A stretch of 19,389 nucleotides of DNA from an uncultured Lachnospiraceae bacterium (GCA_910585935.1 CAJUHN010000048.1:1-19389); one strand, 5' to 3'; counted from the stretch's first letter, positions 6,847-14,245 are shown. Numbers and translations are program-made. The notes: generated by a model from the sequence alone, not told the origin.

Positions 6847-6959
6847 ATATCATAAGATACGAAAAAAAGAAAGATATATTAAAAAATGATTGACACGCAT
6901 CAAAAGATACGGTAATATAATAAGTGTATCAAAAGAAACGCAACAAAATCAAAAGATAT
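6847..6959. promoter_or_regulatory. Operator array, consensus GTATC-AAAA-GATAC
   Basis: Four palindromic sites: ATATC-ATAA-GATAC (6847-6860), GCATC-AAAA-GATAC (6897-6910), GTATC-AAAA-GAAAC (6926-6939) and AAATC-AAAA-GATAT (6946-6959). A further GTATCAAA half-site lies at 6828-6835. The second site fills the -35/-10 spacer of the xis promoter, and the third and fourth cover the start region and leader. The divergent XRE repressor is the obvious ligand. Confidence 0.7.
6890..6918 (+). promoter_or_regulatory. Promoter of xis-int operon
   Basis: TTGACA (6890-6895), a 17-bp spacer and TAATAT (6913-6918) form a near-consensus promoter. The spacer is almost exactly one operator palindrome, so repressor binding should block RNA polymerase directly. 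Confidence 0.8.
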
Positions 6960-6976
6960 AAAAGGAGGACAATCAT

Positions 6977-7171
6977 ATGAAAGAAAAGATTTATTACAAT
7001 GCAGAAGAAGTTGCTACCATGTTAGGAGTAAGCATGGGAAAGGCTTACAAAATCCTGAGAAAAATGAATAAGGATTTAGCAGGAAAAGGGTTTCTTACCA
7101 TTGCAGGGAAGATTCCAGTGGAGTATTTCAAAGAAAAATGGTATGGAGGGACAAAGGAGGTAAGTGCATGA
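6977..7171 (+). CDS. xis: Excisionase / small HTH DNA-binding protein
   Basis: This 64-residue protein has a winged-helix, MerR/Xis-like pattern: YYNAEEVATMLGVSMGKAYKILRKMNKDL, the form typical of excisionase-family proteins, then a basic wing and VEYFKEKWYGG. AAAGGAGG precedes the ATG. The stop overlaps the integrase start (ATGA at 7168-7171), so the two are translationally coupled. Xis normally bends att DNA to favour excision by integrase; here that role rests on size, fold and position. Confidence 0.82.
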   Translation: MKEKIYYNAEEVATMLGVSMGKAYKILRKMNKDLAGKGFLTIAGKIPVEYFKEKWYGGTKEVSA

Positions 7172-8247
7172 GCTGTAGTGCAAAAAAAGATCCCAATGGT
7201 ACATGGAGAATACAGTATCGTTGGACTGACTGGACAGGGACAAAAAGAAAGTCACAGAAAAGAGGATTTCAAACAAAAAAAGAAGCAGAAGAATGGTATG
7301 CACGTTTTTTGTTACAACAGTCTTCTGATCCAACTATGACATTGGCTGATTTTTGGGAGATTTACAAAACAGATATGGAAAAGCGTCTGAGAAAAACGAC
7401 TATGAAACAAAAAGAGTATGTTATGAAAGATAAAATACTTCCCTATTTTGGAAAGACACCTATCAATGAAATTACAGCTCCTATGATTCGGAAATGGCAG
7501 GGAGAGATGATGGAAAAAGGATTTCGACCTACTTATTTAAAAACCATACAGAATCAATTAAGTGCAATTATGAATTATGCAGTTAATTTTTATGAATTAC
7601 GTTCTAATCCTTGTCGAAAAGCAGGGAGTATGGGAAAAAGCAGAGCAGAGGAAAGACCCTATTGGACTTTAACAGAGTTCCAAAAATTTTCCGATGCGAT
7701 TATGGATAAACAGGATTCTTGGATAGCGTTTCAGATTCTATTCTGGACAGGGATTCGATTAGGCGAACTTTTAGCCTTACAAGTAAAAGACGTGAATTTT
7801 GAAGCAGGAACAATTACCATAGATGAATCGCTGGCAAGGATTGATGGAGAAGATTTGATTACTGCACCTAAGACAGAAAGTTCAATACGAGTGATCACAA
7901 TTCATCAGGAATTGCAAGAAGCATTAAAGGAATATATGGCAACCCTATATCGATCCAGACCAACTACACGACTATTTGCAGGAAGAACGAAAAGTTTTTT
8001 TGAACATGAAATGGAGAGAGGAATTAGACTGTCAGGAGTAAAAAAAATTACGGTTCATTGTACTCGACATAGCCATGCAAGTATGCTTGTCCAGATGGGA
8101 TTTAGTCCAATTGAAATTGCCAAACGATTAGGACATGGAAAAGTTACCACTACGATTGAAACGTATTGTCATCAGCCAATAGATGCGCAGAGAAAGATTG
8201 CAGACAGGCTCGGAAAAGTGGAAAGAGGGGAAGAACATGGCGTGTGA
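7168..8247 (+). CDS. int: Tyrosine recombinase (integrase)
   Basis: This 359-residue integrase should insert and excise the element at GAGTTCGAGT-type sites. ATG 7168 is chosen because AAAGGAGG lies just upstream. Residues 8-50 (DPNGTWRIQYRWTDWTGTKR and on) are the three-stranded arm-binding domain. Residues 58-165 form the helical core-binding domain. The catalytic domain shows Arg197 (TGIRLGELLAL), Lys235 (APKTESS), His297 and Arg300 (HCTRH), His323 (LGHG) and the nucleophile Tyr333 (ETYCH). All expected catalytic residues are present, so it should be active. It is coupled to xis upstream and overlaps the MobC-like gene downstream by 11 bp. The GGGTAC doublets near both element ends are its likely arm sites. 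Confidence 0.96.
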   Translation: MSCSAKKDPNGTWRIQYRWTDWTGTKRKSQKRGFQTKKEAEEWYARFLLQQSSDPTMTLADFWEIYKTDMEKRLRKTTMKQKEYVMKDKILPYFGKTPINEITAPMIRKWQGEMMEKGFRPTYLKTIQNQLSAIMNYAVNFYELRSNPCRKAGSMGKSRAEERPYWTLTEFQKFSDAIMDKQDSWIAFQILFWTGIRLGELLALQVKDVNFEAGTITIDESLARIDGEDLITAPKTESSIRVITIHQELQEALKEYMATLYRSRPTTRLFAGRTKSFFEHEMERGIRLSGVKKITVHCTRHSHASMLVQMGFSPIEIAKRLGHGKVTTTIETYCHQPIDAQRKIADRLGKVERGEEHGV

Positions 8248-8530
8248 AAGAAAGGATCGGTTTCGGCACAATACGATTGCCTTTTGGCTAAGTGATGAAG
8301 AAAAAAGTCAAGTAGAAGCAAAGATTCTTTTATCTGGTCTTTCTAAGGGGGAATATTATAGGAAGTCTATCTTGGGGCAAGAAGTAACCGTAGTTGCTGG
8401 TACTTATTTGTCAGCTAGAGTGACAAAGGCATTAGAGCAGATACTGGAACACTTAAAAGAAGGCAATACAGAAGAGGAAAAAATATTATTAGAGATGATA
8501 AAGCAGTTATTGGAAATGAACTCAAAATAA
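8237..8530 (+). CDS. MobC-like relaxosome accessory protein
   Basis: The start is ATG 8237, after AGAGGGGAAG and overlapping the end of int by 11 bp, giving a 97-residue protein. The core NTIAFWLSDEEKSQVEAKILLSGLSKGEYYRKSIL looks like the ribbon-helix-helix fold of MobC-type mobilization accessory proteins, which bind oriT and help the relaxase. The C-terminal part (about residues 60-97) is an amphipathic helix. Its position between integrase and replication genes is common in clostridial mobilizable elements. A general DNA-binding role is more certain than the relaxosome role. Confidence 0.65.
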   Translation: MACERKDRFRHNTIAFWLSDEEKSQVEAKILLSGLSKGEYYRKSILGQEVTVVAGTYLSARVTKALEQILEHLKEGNTEEEKILLEMIKQLLEMNSK

Positions 8531-8533
8531 AAC

Positions 8534-8583
8534 TGCTCCTGTTACCAGCAGGAGCAAGGAGTAAAAAGGATGAGCCTTTTTAC
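8534..8583. terminator. Two adjacent stem-loops after the MobC-like gene
   Basis: TGCTCCTG (8534-8541) pairs perfectly with CAGGAGCA (8549-8556). GTAAAAAGG (8561-8569) pairs perfectly with CCTTTTTAC (8575-8583). The second has the T-run expected of a terminator; the first is GC-rich with no T-run. Together they separate the integration operon from the replication operon. The first could also mask or expose the AAGGAG sequence next to it. Confidence 0.55.
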
Positions 8584-8646
8584 AATAAACTTAGCAAATT
8601 TATTATAACAAAGGCTCTCCGAAATGAAAAGGAGGAACTTTGAAAA

Positions 8647-9304
8647 TTGAATATTTTTTTGGAAGTAAAAGAACACTTGACCACAAGGCAAGTGGCAGAA
8701 TTTTATGGATTACAAGTAAAAAGAAATGGATTTGCTTGTTGTCCGTTTCATGAAGAGAAGCATCCAAGTATGAAGTTAGATAGAAATTACCATTGTTTTG
8801 GCTGTGGGATTGGTGGAGATGTGATAGATTATGTTTCTCGTATGTTTGGATTGTCACAATATGAAGCAGCACTCAAACTAAATTCAAGGAAAAGTAAAAT
8901 TAGATAGATTACAAAAGAAACAATTTCGGGAAGTAAAAGCAGAACAGGCACATCTTTTTCGTATTAAAGATCGTTTTAAAAAATGGTGTAATCAAACCAT
9001 AGAGAAATTAAAGGGTTGTTTATTAGAAATTGAACAGATTGGTATTTTTTTGAAAGATCAATCACCAGAAATGGTATTTTCAGAGGATTATGCAACATTG
9101 CTACATGCAGAACCAGTGATGGAATATTGGTTAGATATTTTATGTTTTGGGAGTATAGAAGAAAAACAAGAGTTATTTTTGAAAGGAAGAAAAGAGGTGG
9201 AGGAAGTTGCAGAAAGAGTTCGGACAAGTGGGAAACACCTTATGGAACGAAATAGGGGAAGTATTGGATCAGGAAATGAGTACAATAGAAGACATACAGG
9301 CTGA
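8647..9304 (+). pseudogene. CHC2 zinc-finger primase, frameshifted
   Basis: The first frame (8647-8907, 86 codons) opens at TTG with AGGAGG at 8630-8635 and an in-frame stop just upstream. It holds the DnaG-type zinc finger: Cys32-x2-His35 and Cys50-x2-Cys53, in CPFHEEKHPSMKLD and HCFGCG. After ALKLN the frame runs into TAG at 8905. The frame one base later is open from 8882 to 9304 and reads on as a typical helical continuation (QGKVKLDRLQKKQFREVKAEQ). One extra base near 8880-8884, or two missing, restores one protein of about 218 residues. In this family the zinc-finger protein is usually a single gene before VapE, with which the second frame overlaps (9207-9304). The zinc finger alone may still be made. 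An assembly error is possible. Confidence 0.75.
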
Positions 9305-10592
9305 TTTAGCAAGAAATGAGAAAGGAATCACTTGTCAGACAATCAATAATTGTATGATGGTATTACAACGTGATCCATTATTAAAAGGTGCAATTCGCAA
9401 AAATGAATTATCAGGAAAAATAGATGTGGTGGGGGATCTTGGCTGGAATCGAACTTCTTCCAGTTTAACCGATACTGATGTATATCAAATTCAGTGGTAT
9501 TTGGAAAAGAATTATGGACTAAAACATGATAGAAATATCAATAAGGCAATGAATATAGTTGCAAATGAAAATAAGTATCATCCGATTCGAGAATATTTAG
9601 AACACTTAACATGGGATGGGCAATCACGTATTTCTTCTTTGTTGCCAAAGTATTTAGGAGCAGATGAAAATGCTTATACAAAAGAAATTATGCGTCTTTT
9701 AATGCTGGCGGCTATTCATAGAGTCTATGAACCAGGGTGTAAATTTGAAATTATGGTATGTTTGGTGGGTGGACAAGGTGCAGGAAAATCTACGTTCTTT
9801 CGTTTCCTTGCCATTCATGACGAATGGTTTTCTGATGATTTGAAACGAATGGATGATGAGAATGTGTATCGAAAATTACAGGGGCATTGGATTATAGAAA
9901 TGTCAGAAATGATGGCAACTGTCAATGCAAAAAGTATTGAAGATATTAAGTCTTTTCTCAGCAGACAGAAGGAAACCTATAAAATACCATATGAAACACA
10001 TCCAGAGGATAGACCAAGACAGTGTGTCTTTGTAGGAACTTCTAACAGTATGGATTTTTTGCCTTTGGATCGTACAGGAAACCGAAGATTTGCACCTGTG
10101 TTGGTACACCCAGAACGAGTAGAGAAGCACATTCTTGAAAATGAAACAGAGGCAAGAGAATATTTCCAACAAGCATGGGCAGAGGCAATGGAACTTTATC
10201 GAAATGGGATACAAGAATTAAAGTTATCAAAGGAAACAGAAGAATATTTAAAAGAACTACAGAAAGAGTTTATGCCAGAAGATGCAAAGGTTGGAATTAT
10301 TCAGATATGGTTAGATGAATTATCAGAAAACTATGTATGTAGTATGATGATTTATAAAGAAGCCTTTTCTCATGAGTTTGATACGCCAAAAGATTGGGAA
10401 TTAAAGGAAATTAACAAGGTAATGAATCATAGTATTGTTGGTTGGGAAAAAGTATCTTCTCATAGATTTCCTAAGTATGGGACACAAAGAGGATGGAAAA
10501 GAGTGACAGATGAGAATGGATTTCAGAAGTTATCCCAAGACGCAAAATTGCCATTTCAGGAAACCAAAGGAAAAGTGAAATCAGAGGAATAA
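9207..10592 (+). CDS. VapE-type replication ATPase/helicase
   Basis: This 461-residue member of the virulence-associated E (VapE) family is a superfamily-3-like ATPase used for replication by phage satellites and mobilizable elements. The P-loop is GGQGAGKST (188-196). A Walker B-like IIEMSEM lies at 229-235. TSN (278-280) fits sensor 1, and DRTGNRRFAPV (288-298) carries the family's conserved arginines. The N-terminal 150 residues include HPIREYLEHLTWDG, typical of the family. The TTG start is set by GGTGGAGGAAG immediately before it; ATG 9276 is an alternative. It follows the primase and is followed by an iteron region, as replication proteins often are. All ATPase motifs look intact. Confidence 0.9.
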   Translation: MQKEFGQVGNTLWNEIGEVLDQEMSTIEDIQADLARNEKGITCQTINNCMMVLQRDPLLKGAIRKNELSGKIDVVGDLGWNRTSSSLTDTDVYQIQWYLEKNYGLKHDRNINKAMNIVANENKYHPIREYLEHLTWDGQSRISSLLPKYLGADENAYTKEIMRLLMLAAIHRVYEPGCKFEIMVCLVGGQGAGKSTFFRFLAIHDEWFSDDLKRMDDENVYRKLQGHWIIEMSEMMATVNAKSIEDIKSFLSRQKETYKIPYETHPEDRPRQCVFVGTSNSMDFLPLDRTGNRRFAPVLVHPERVEKHILENETEAREYFQQAWAEAMELYRNGIQELKLSKETEEYLKELQKEFMPEDAKVGIIQIWLDELSENYVCSMMIYKEAFSHEFDTPKDWELKEINKVMNHSIVGWEKVSSHRFPKYGTQRGWKRVTDENGFQKLSQDAKLPFQETKGKVKSEE

Positions 10593-10607
10593 AAAAGTTT
10601 TTTCAGT

Positions 10608-10760
10608 CCTGTTTACAAATTCCGTTTACAAGGCTTTGTTTACCAAAATGAAAACGGTTTTGTTTACAGAAAAAGCAGTAATATATAGGGATTAGAGAGC
10701 TTGTAAACCATGTAAACAGGATTTTATGAAAAGAGTATTTGTAAACAAAACCGTGTAAAC
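10608..10760. other. Iteron-type replication origin candidate
   Basis: GTTTAC occurs four times on the plus strand (10611, 10624, 10638, 10662), then four times inverted as GTAAAC (10703, 10712, 10741, 10755). The two sets flank an AT-rich centre (10669-10700). CCTGTTTACA (10608-10617) matches TGTAAACAGG (10711-10720), and ACGGTTTTGTTTACA (10654-10668) matches TGTAAACAAAACCGT (10740-10754), both perfectly inverted. Two iteron sets around an AT-rich stretch just after the rep gene is the layout known for phage-satellite (SaPI) origins. No gene covers this stretch. Confidence 0.65.
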
Positions 10761-10885
10761 AGAGAAGGAAAGTTTGGAAGTGATTTGGATTAGGGTAGAA
10801 GAATGATAGAAGGGAAACCATTATCATGATACAGATATTTCAGGAAAGAGAACGATTGTATGTAGGACAAATTTAGCCTCGCAGA

Positions 10886-10948
10886 GCGCCTTACTTCTGA
10901 TACAACGTGTCAGAAGTAATAAGGCGTTATTACTTTTGACAAAAGTAA
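10886..10948 (+). other. oriT-like double hairpin upstream of relaxase 2
   Basis: A first stem pairs 10886-10900 with 10910-10927 (one 3-nt bulge). A second pairs TTACTTTT (10930-10937) with AAAAGTAA (10941-10948) around GAC. It ends 52 bp before the relaxase start and repeats the plan seen at 162-224 before relaxase 1. A transfer origin is inferred from position and structure. Confidence 0.5.
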
Positions 10949-11000
10949 CAAAATTAGAATGGCGAGGGATACAAGATAAGATTAGAAAAGAGGTGAGTGA

Positions 11001-12356
11001 TTGGCAGCAAAGGCAATTTCTTTTCCGAAAGGGAGAGGTCATCTTACTCATAATAACCGAGAATTTATCAGTGAAAATGTAGTGTCCGAACGAACCAGTT
11101 GGAATCGAATCTATCAAATGGAATCATTAGAAAAGGCTTATGAGAATTGTTTTGGAGAGGCACTTAGAAAGTATAATGCTGCACAAAAAAGAAAGGATCG
11201 ACAAAAAGAAAATTATCGGAAAGAAATAGAACAATCTGGAAATGGAGAAAAACCTTTTTATGAGAATATCATGCAAATCGGGAAAAAGACAGATACACCA
11301 GTAGTAGGTGAAAAAGGAGAACTGACAGAAGATGCAAAGGCTGCGATTAAAGTATTAGAACAATATGCAACAACATTTCAAGAACGGAATCCGAATTTAT
11401 ATTTATTTAATTGTGTATTACATCTTGATGAAGCAACCCCACATCTACATATTGATTATATTCCTGTGGCACATAGTTATAAAAAAGGAATGGAAACACG
11501 GAATAGTTTGACGAAAGCATTGCAGGAGATGGGATTTGCAAAGGCAGTGAGCAGGAAACAGAATGAAACAGTAGCATGGCAGGAAAGGGAGAGAGCTTTT
11601 CTGACAGAGCTTTGTAGAGAACAAGGAATTGAAATAGAGGTTCTTGGAATACAAAGAGAGAATTTTTCTTTACTAGAGTATAAAGCTGCTATGAGGGAAG
11701 TAGAGGCATTAGAACAGAAGGCAGAAATATTAGATAGTCAAAAGGAAAGATTGGAACAACAAAAAGAGGATTTAGAGCAAAAGACAACAGAACTTTATGG
11801 GCAAGTACAAGAAATGGAAATTCAAAATCAAGAGCTATTAATACAAGCACAAGGATTTTCTAAGCAGATAAAAGAATTAGAAACAAAAGAAAAGGTGAAT
11901 CAAGGGATTTTTGAGAAACATGATTTAAGGGCTTCTGTTTTAAAGACTATTTCTAAAGAAGTAGAGGCTGAAATAAAAAAGAAAAAAAGCATAGCAGTTC
12001 CAATCAATTCATTATTTGGGAAAGAAGAATATGTGAAAGTAAAGAAAAATGATTGGGATACAATCATGGAGGCTTTTCATCAGGCAGTGTCAAGAAATTA
12101 TTTACTAGAGAACTATGAAACAAAATTAGTCTATTTGGAAAAAAGAACGACCAATTTGATAGATCAGGTAGAAAAATTAAAACAATTTGTAACATTAAAA
12201 GGACTTGGAGAGGGATTTCAAGAATATTTAAAATCGCTTGCTCCCAAATCGTTGAAACAAAAATTAGAAGAAACTAAAAGAGAAGCAATGAAACAGAATC
12301 GCCAAAAAAAGATAAGACAACAAGATTTACAAAAGGAAGATACACATTGGCGATAG
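11001..12356 (+). CDS. mob: MobV/Pre-type relaxase, intact motifs
   Basis: This 451-residue relaxase starts at TTG 11001 after AAAGAGGTGA-type pairing. The N-terminal HLTHNNREF carries the likely catalytic His17. Residues 141-152 are HLDEATPHLHID, the complete metal-binding motif (His141, Glu144, His148, His150), followed by the YIPV and GMETRNSLTKAL segments typical of the family. From about residue 220 to 300 it is heptad-rich coiled coil (EALEQKAEILDSQKERLEQQ and on). The C-terminus is basic. It lies directly after the oriT-like hairpins and should nick there for transfer through a helper conjugation system; no such system is encoded in this window. Compared with relaxase 1 it is the only one likely to be active. 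Confidence 0.94.
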   Translation: MAAKAISFPKGRGHLTHNNREFISENVVSERTSWNRIYQMESLEKAYENCFGEALRKYNAAQKRKDRQKENYRKEIEQSGNGEKPFYENIMQIGKKTDTPVVGEKGELTEDAKAAIKVLEQYATTFQERNPNLYLFNCVLHLDEATPHLHIDYIPVAHSYKKGMETRNSLTKALQEMGFAKAVSRKQNETVAWQERERAFLTELCREQGIEIEVLGIQRENFSLLEYKAAMREVEALEQKAEILDSQKERLEQQKEDLEQKTTELYGQVQEMEIQNQELLIQAQGFSKQIKELETKEKVNQGIFEKHDLRASVLKTISKEVEAEIKKKKSIAVPINSLFGKEEYVKVKKNDWDTIMEAFHQAVSRNYLLENYETKLVYLEKRTTNLIDQVEKLKQFVTLKGLGEGFQEYLKSLAPKSLKQKLEETKREAMKQNRQKKIRQQDLQKEDTHWR

Positions 12357-12413
12357 GAACTATAACGAAATGGAAAGTGAAATAGTTTTTGTATTATTTA
12401 TATAAAGAAAAGG

Positions 12414-12445
12414 AAGGAAGAACATTTAAAAAGATGATTCTTCCT
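12414..12445. terminator. Stem-loop between relaxase 2 and the first small XRE gene
   Basis: AGGAAGAA (12415-12422) pairs with TTCTTCCT (12438-12445), followed by a T-rich run. It overlaps the 3' end of the convergent gene at 12426. A near copy lies at 12772-12805, part of the tandem duplication. Confidence 0.55.
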
Positions 12446-12662
12446 CTTTTTCTTTTTTATCAGGAGTAAATTCAGCTATATCATTCAAAGTGAAATTGTC
12501 ACCTAAAATATTTAGTATCATATTTAAGGTGTGAGTTGTAACGGATTGATTATTTTTTAGTCGTTGAATTTGGGAACGACTGATACCATGTTTCTGATAG
12601 AGGCTATATTGACTGATACCATTTTCCTTTAAGGTCTGAAATAATTTGTCAAATGTAATCAT
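12426..12662 (-). CDS. Small XRE/Cro-type regulator, copy 1
   Basis: The 78-residue product is a single helix-turn-helix: ITFDKLFQTLKENGISQYSLYQKHGISRSQIQRLKNNQSVTTHTLNMILNILG, with an acidic tail DKKEKEEESSF. It is about 75 percent identical by eye to the gene at 12794-13021 and has the same orientation. The AGGAGA site is unusually far (about 15 bp) from the ATG in both copies. The region upstream shares a block of about 34 bp with the other copy, probably promoter and operator. It probably acts as a repressor of itself and of nearby genes; targets are unknown. Confidence 0.8.
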   Translation of the reverse strand: MITFDKLFQTLKENGISQYSLYQKHGISRSQIQRLKNNQSVTTHTLNMILNILGDNFTLNDIAEFTPDKKEKEEESSF

Positions 12663-12771
12663 AATGTCTATAATTGTTCTCCTTTATTCGGCTTAGATTT
12701 ATAATCCTATTATGCCCCTATTATGGAGATGATTTATAGTTACCAAAAATAGAGATGGTAATATAAGAAAG

Positions 12772-12805
12772 AAGGAAGAACTTTAACTATCAGTTATTCT
12801 TCCTT
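12772..12805. terminator. Stem-loop after small XRE gene copy 2
   Basis: AAGGAAGAA (12772-12780) pairs perfectly with TTCTTCCTT (12797-12805). It ends within the 3' end of the leftward gene at 12794. It is the counterpart of the hairpin at 12414. Confidence 0.5.
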
Positions 12806-13021
12806 TTGTTGTTGGCTATCTGGTATAAACTCAACAATATCATTAAGAGTAAAGCCTTCTCCTAAAATATTCAAAATTCTATTTAGAGTATGAGTGGTGA
12901 CAGATTGATTCTTTTTTAATCGTTGAATCTGTGCTCTACTAACATCTCGATAGGTATATAGATTGTATTGACTAATGCCATTTTTCTTTAGGGTTTGAAA
13001 AAGTTTGTCAAATTTTATCAT
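12794..13021 (-). CDS. Small XRE/Cro-type regulator, copy 2
   Basis: This 75-residue helix-turn-helix protein (IKFDKLFQTLKKNGISQYNLYTYRDVSRAQIQRLKKNQSVTTHTLN) is the paralogue of the 12426 gene. The recognition region has changed: SLYQKHGISRSQIQ in copy 1 versus NLYTYRDVSRAQIQ here. The rest of the helix (QRLKxNQSVTTHTLN) is nearly the same. The two may therefore bind related but different operators. It is divergent from the small gene at 13137, and the gap contains the shared GAGATGGTTTATAGTTAC block. Confidence 0.8.
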   Translation of the reverse strand: MIKFDKLFQTLKKNGISQYNLYTYRDVSRAQIQRLKKNQSVTTHTLNRILNILGEGFTLNDIVEFIPDSQQQKEE

Positions 13022-13136
13022 AATTTGCGGTAGTTTTCTCCTTTTTTCTCTTGATTCTATTTCATTATACTCTTATAATAGAGATGGTTTATAGTTACTA
13101 AAAATGGAGATTGTTGCGAAGAAGGAGAAAAGGCAC

Positions 13137-13466
13137 ATGAAAAAAGAAGAACTTGTAAGAAAGTTTTATATGCAAAAAGAAGAAAAAGAGCTGTTTTTGG
13201 AAAAACTTATTTTTTGCAATTTTTCAGAGCAAAGAGATTTTGAAAATTATTTTAAAGTGGGGGAATTAGAAGAAAGTGAATTGTTTTGCTTAATAAGTTT
13301 TCTATATCATGAAGATTGTTTTTTTATGATGCTGGAAATTTTAAATAATTATAAACAACATTTTCTTTCCGCTGGTGTTTTTGAATTAGAAGAATTTGAT
13401 TTTTCGGAGAAACTTTTAAAAAGATGGGAAAGAATGGAAAAATTAGAGAAAATAAATGGGAAATGA
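13137..13466 (+). CDS. Hypothetical protein, acidic and helical
   Basis: This 109-residue protein is not recognised. ATG 13137 is chosen because GAAGGAG lies 9 bp upstream; an in-frame ATG at 13104 has no such site. It is rich in Glu, Lys, Phe and Leu (KEEKELFLEKLIFCNFSEQRDFENYF), with no membrane segment or signal peptide. It overlaps the next gene by 11 bp, so the two are probably one operon, transcribed away from the small XRE gene that may control them. Confidence 0.65.
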   Translation: MKKEELVRKFYMQKEEKELFLEKLIFCNFSEQRDFENYFKVGELEESELFCLISFLYHEDCFFMMLEILNNYKQHFLSAGVFELEEFDFSEKLLKRWERMEKLEKINGK

Positions 13467-13899
13467 AAAAGTGAGAGGCTTGAAAATAAGAATGAAAAAA
13501 CAAGTATATATTACAATAAAAGAACATAAAAAGTGTCAAAAAGTTGTGAAGGCTTATGAAGAATTATATAAAGAGGAAGATACTATCGTACTGGATGCAG
13601 GAAAATATGGATTTGTAAAGTTACAATATTATAATAAAACGTATGGATTTGATAGTTTTGTTACTTTTACAGATAGTAAGGAATTATTTGATGATTTATG
13701 GAAAGATTGGTTAAACAGGCAGCTTTTAGCACTTTCAAAAGGAACACCAATGGCAGAAATGGAGTATGAAGAAATATTTCAGTGTTTACCAGCACAGATA
13801 CAAGAGAAACTTATTAAAAAGAAGATTTATTTTGAAAAGCGGGCAAAGGGTAGAGTAAGTAGGAAAAAAGGATTATGGAAAAGACGAGAGGATAAATAA
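13456..13899 (+). CDS. Hypothetical protein of mobile elements
   Basis: Reading from ATG 13456 gives 147 residues. ATG 13492 (MKKQVYITIKEHKKCQKV) is the likelier start of the conserved part, but neither has a strong ribosome binding site. The segment EEDTIVLDAGKYGFVKLQYYNKTYGFDSFVTFTDSKELFDDLWKDW resembles proteins I recall as frequent hypothetical genes in clostridial mobilizable elements and conjugative transposons. It has mixed alpha/beta pattern, with a basic C-terminus (KRAKGRVSRKKGLWKRR) that could bind nucleic acid. No function is known to me. A terminator follows at 13966. Confidence 0.7.
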   Translation: MGNEKVRGLKIRMKKQVYITIKEHKKCQKVVKAYEELYKEEDTIVLDAGKYGFVKLQYYNKTYGFDSFVTFTDSKELFDDLWKDWLNRQLLALSKGTPMAEMEYEEIFQCLPAQIQEKLIKKKIYFEKRAKGRVSRKKGLWKRREDK

Positions 13900-13965
13900 A
13901 AGAGAAAGAAATAACAATAATAGATGATTTTTAATAAGCAATATGTTTTACAAGGTAATATGAGA

Positions 13966-13996
13966 TAAGGAGTTAGCCAGTGACTAACTCCTTTAA
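13966..13996. terminator. Stem-loop terminator
   Basis: AAGGAGTTAG (13967-13976) pairs perfectly with CTAACTCCTT (13984-13993) around a 7-nt loop, with T-rich sequence after it. It lies between the rightward gene ending at 13899 and the leftward gene ending at 14028 and can serve both. Confidence 0.8.
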
Positions 13997-14027
13997 AATA
14001 CTTTTTTATGAAAATGAAACCTACCAA

Positions 14028-14198
14028 TCATTCAAATGTAATTTTACCATGCTTTTTTTCAAATTCATTTACATGTTTTTTTATAAGAACTTCTAGTTCT
14101 CGATTGGCAGACCGAGCATTGTAATCAGCTACAAAACGAAACTTTTTTAGTAATTCGGGATCGGTTCTTAATGTGAATTTTGATAAATCAGACTGCAT
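14028..14198 (-). CDS. Arc-type ribbon-helix-helix regulator, copy 1
   Basis: The ATG is the complement of 14196-14198, with GGAGG 8 bp upstream. The 56-residue product reads MQSDLSKFTLRTDPELLKKF, then RFVADYNARSANRELEVLIK and a basic/acidic tail to TGA at 14028. This is the Arc/MetJ ribbon-helix-helix fold: strand KFTLRTD, helix A ELLKKFRFVADYN, turn, helix B SANRELEVLIKKHVNEF. It is a close paralogue of the gene at 14302. TGACGGC repeats lie immediately upstream, a likely autoregulatory operator. Confidence 0.8.
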   Translation of the reverse strand: MQSDLSKFTLRTDPELLKKFRFVADYNARSANRELEVLIKKHVNEFEKKHGKITFE

Positions 14199-14245
14199 AT
14201 ATCATACCTCCATAAAATCAAATTGACTTTATTATAGCGTCTTAA

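Larger units (their letters stand above)
12414..13111. repeat. Tandem duplication of a small regulator cassette
   Basis: Unit 1 (about 12414-12757) and unit 2 (about 12772-13111) each contain a terminator-like AAGGAAGAA hairpin, a leftward XRE gene, a distant AGGAGA, and an upstream block reading GAGATGrTTTATAGTTAC-yAAAAAT-rGAGAT. Corresponding points are 355-360 bp apart. The copies have diverged by many substitutions, so the duplication is not recent. Confidence 0.75.

Noticed and set aside
8876..8907. Programmed frameshift in the primase
   Set aside because: No slippery heptamer or strong downstream stem is visible; mutation or sequence error is simpler.
9903..10230. Minus-strand reading frames within vapE
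   Set aside because: They lie opposite conserved VapE motifs and have no supporting signals.
10608..10760. CRISPR array
   Set aside because: Repeats are 6-10 bp, irregularly spaced and switch orientation midway; there are no spacers of even length and no cas genes.
10603..11117. Minus-strand reading frames over the origin and oriT region
   Set aside because: They consist of translated iterons and hairpins, with no family resemblance.
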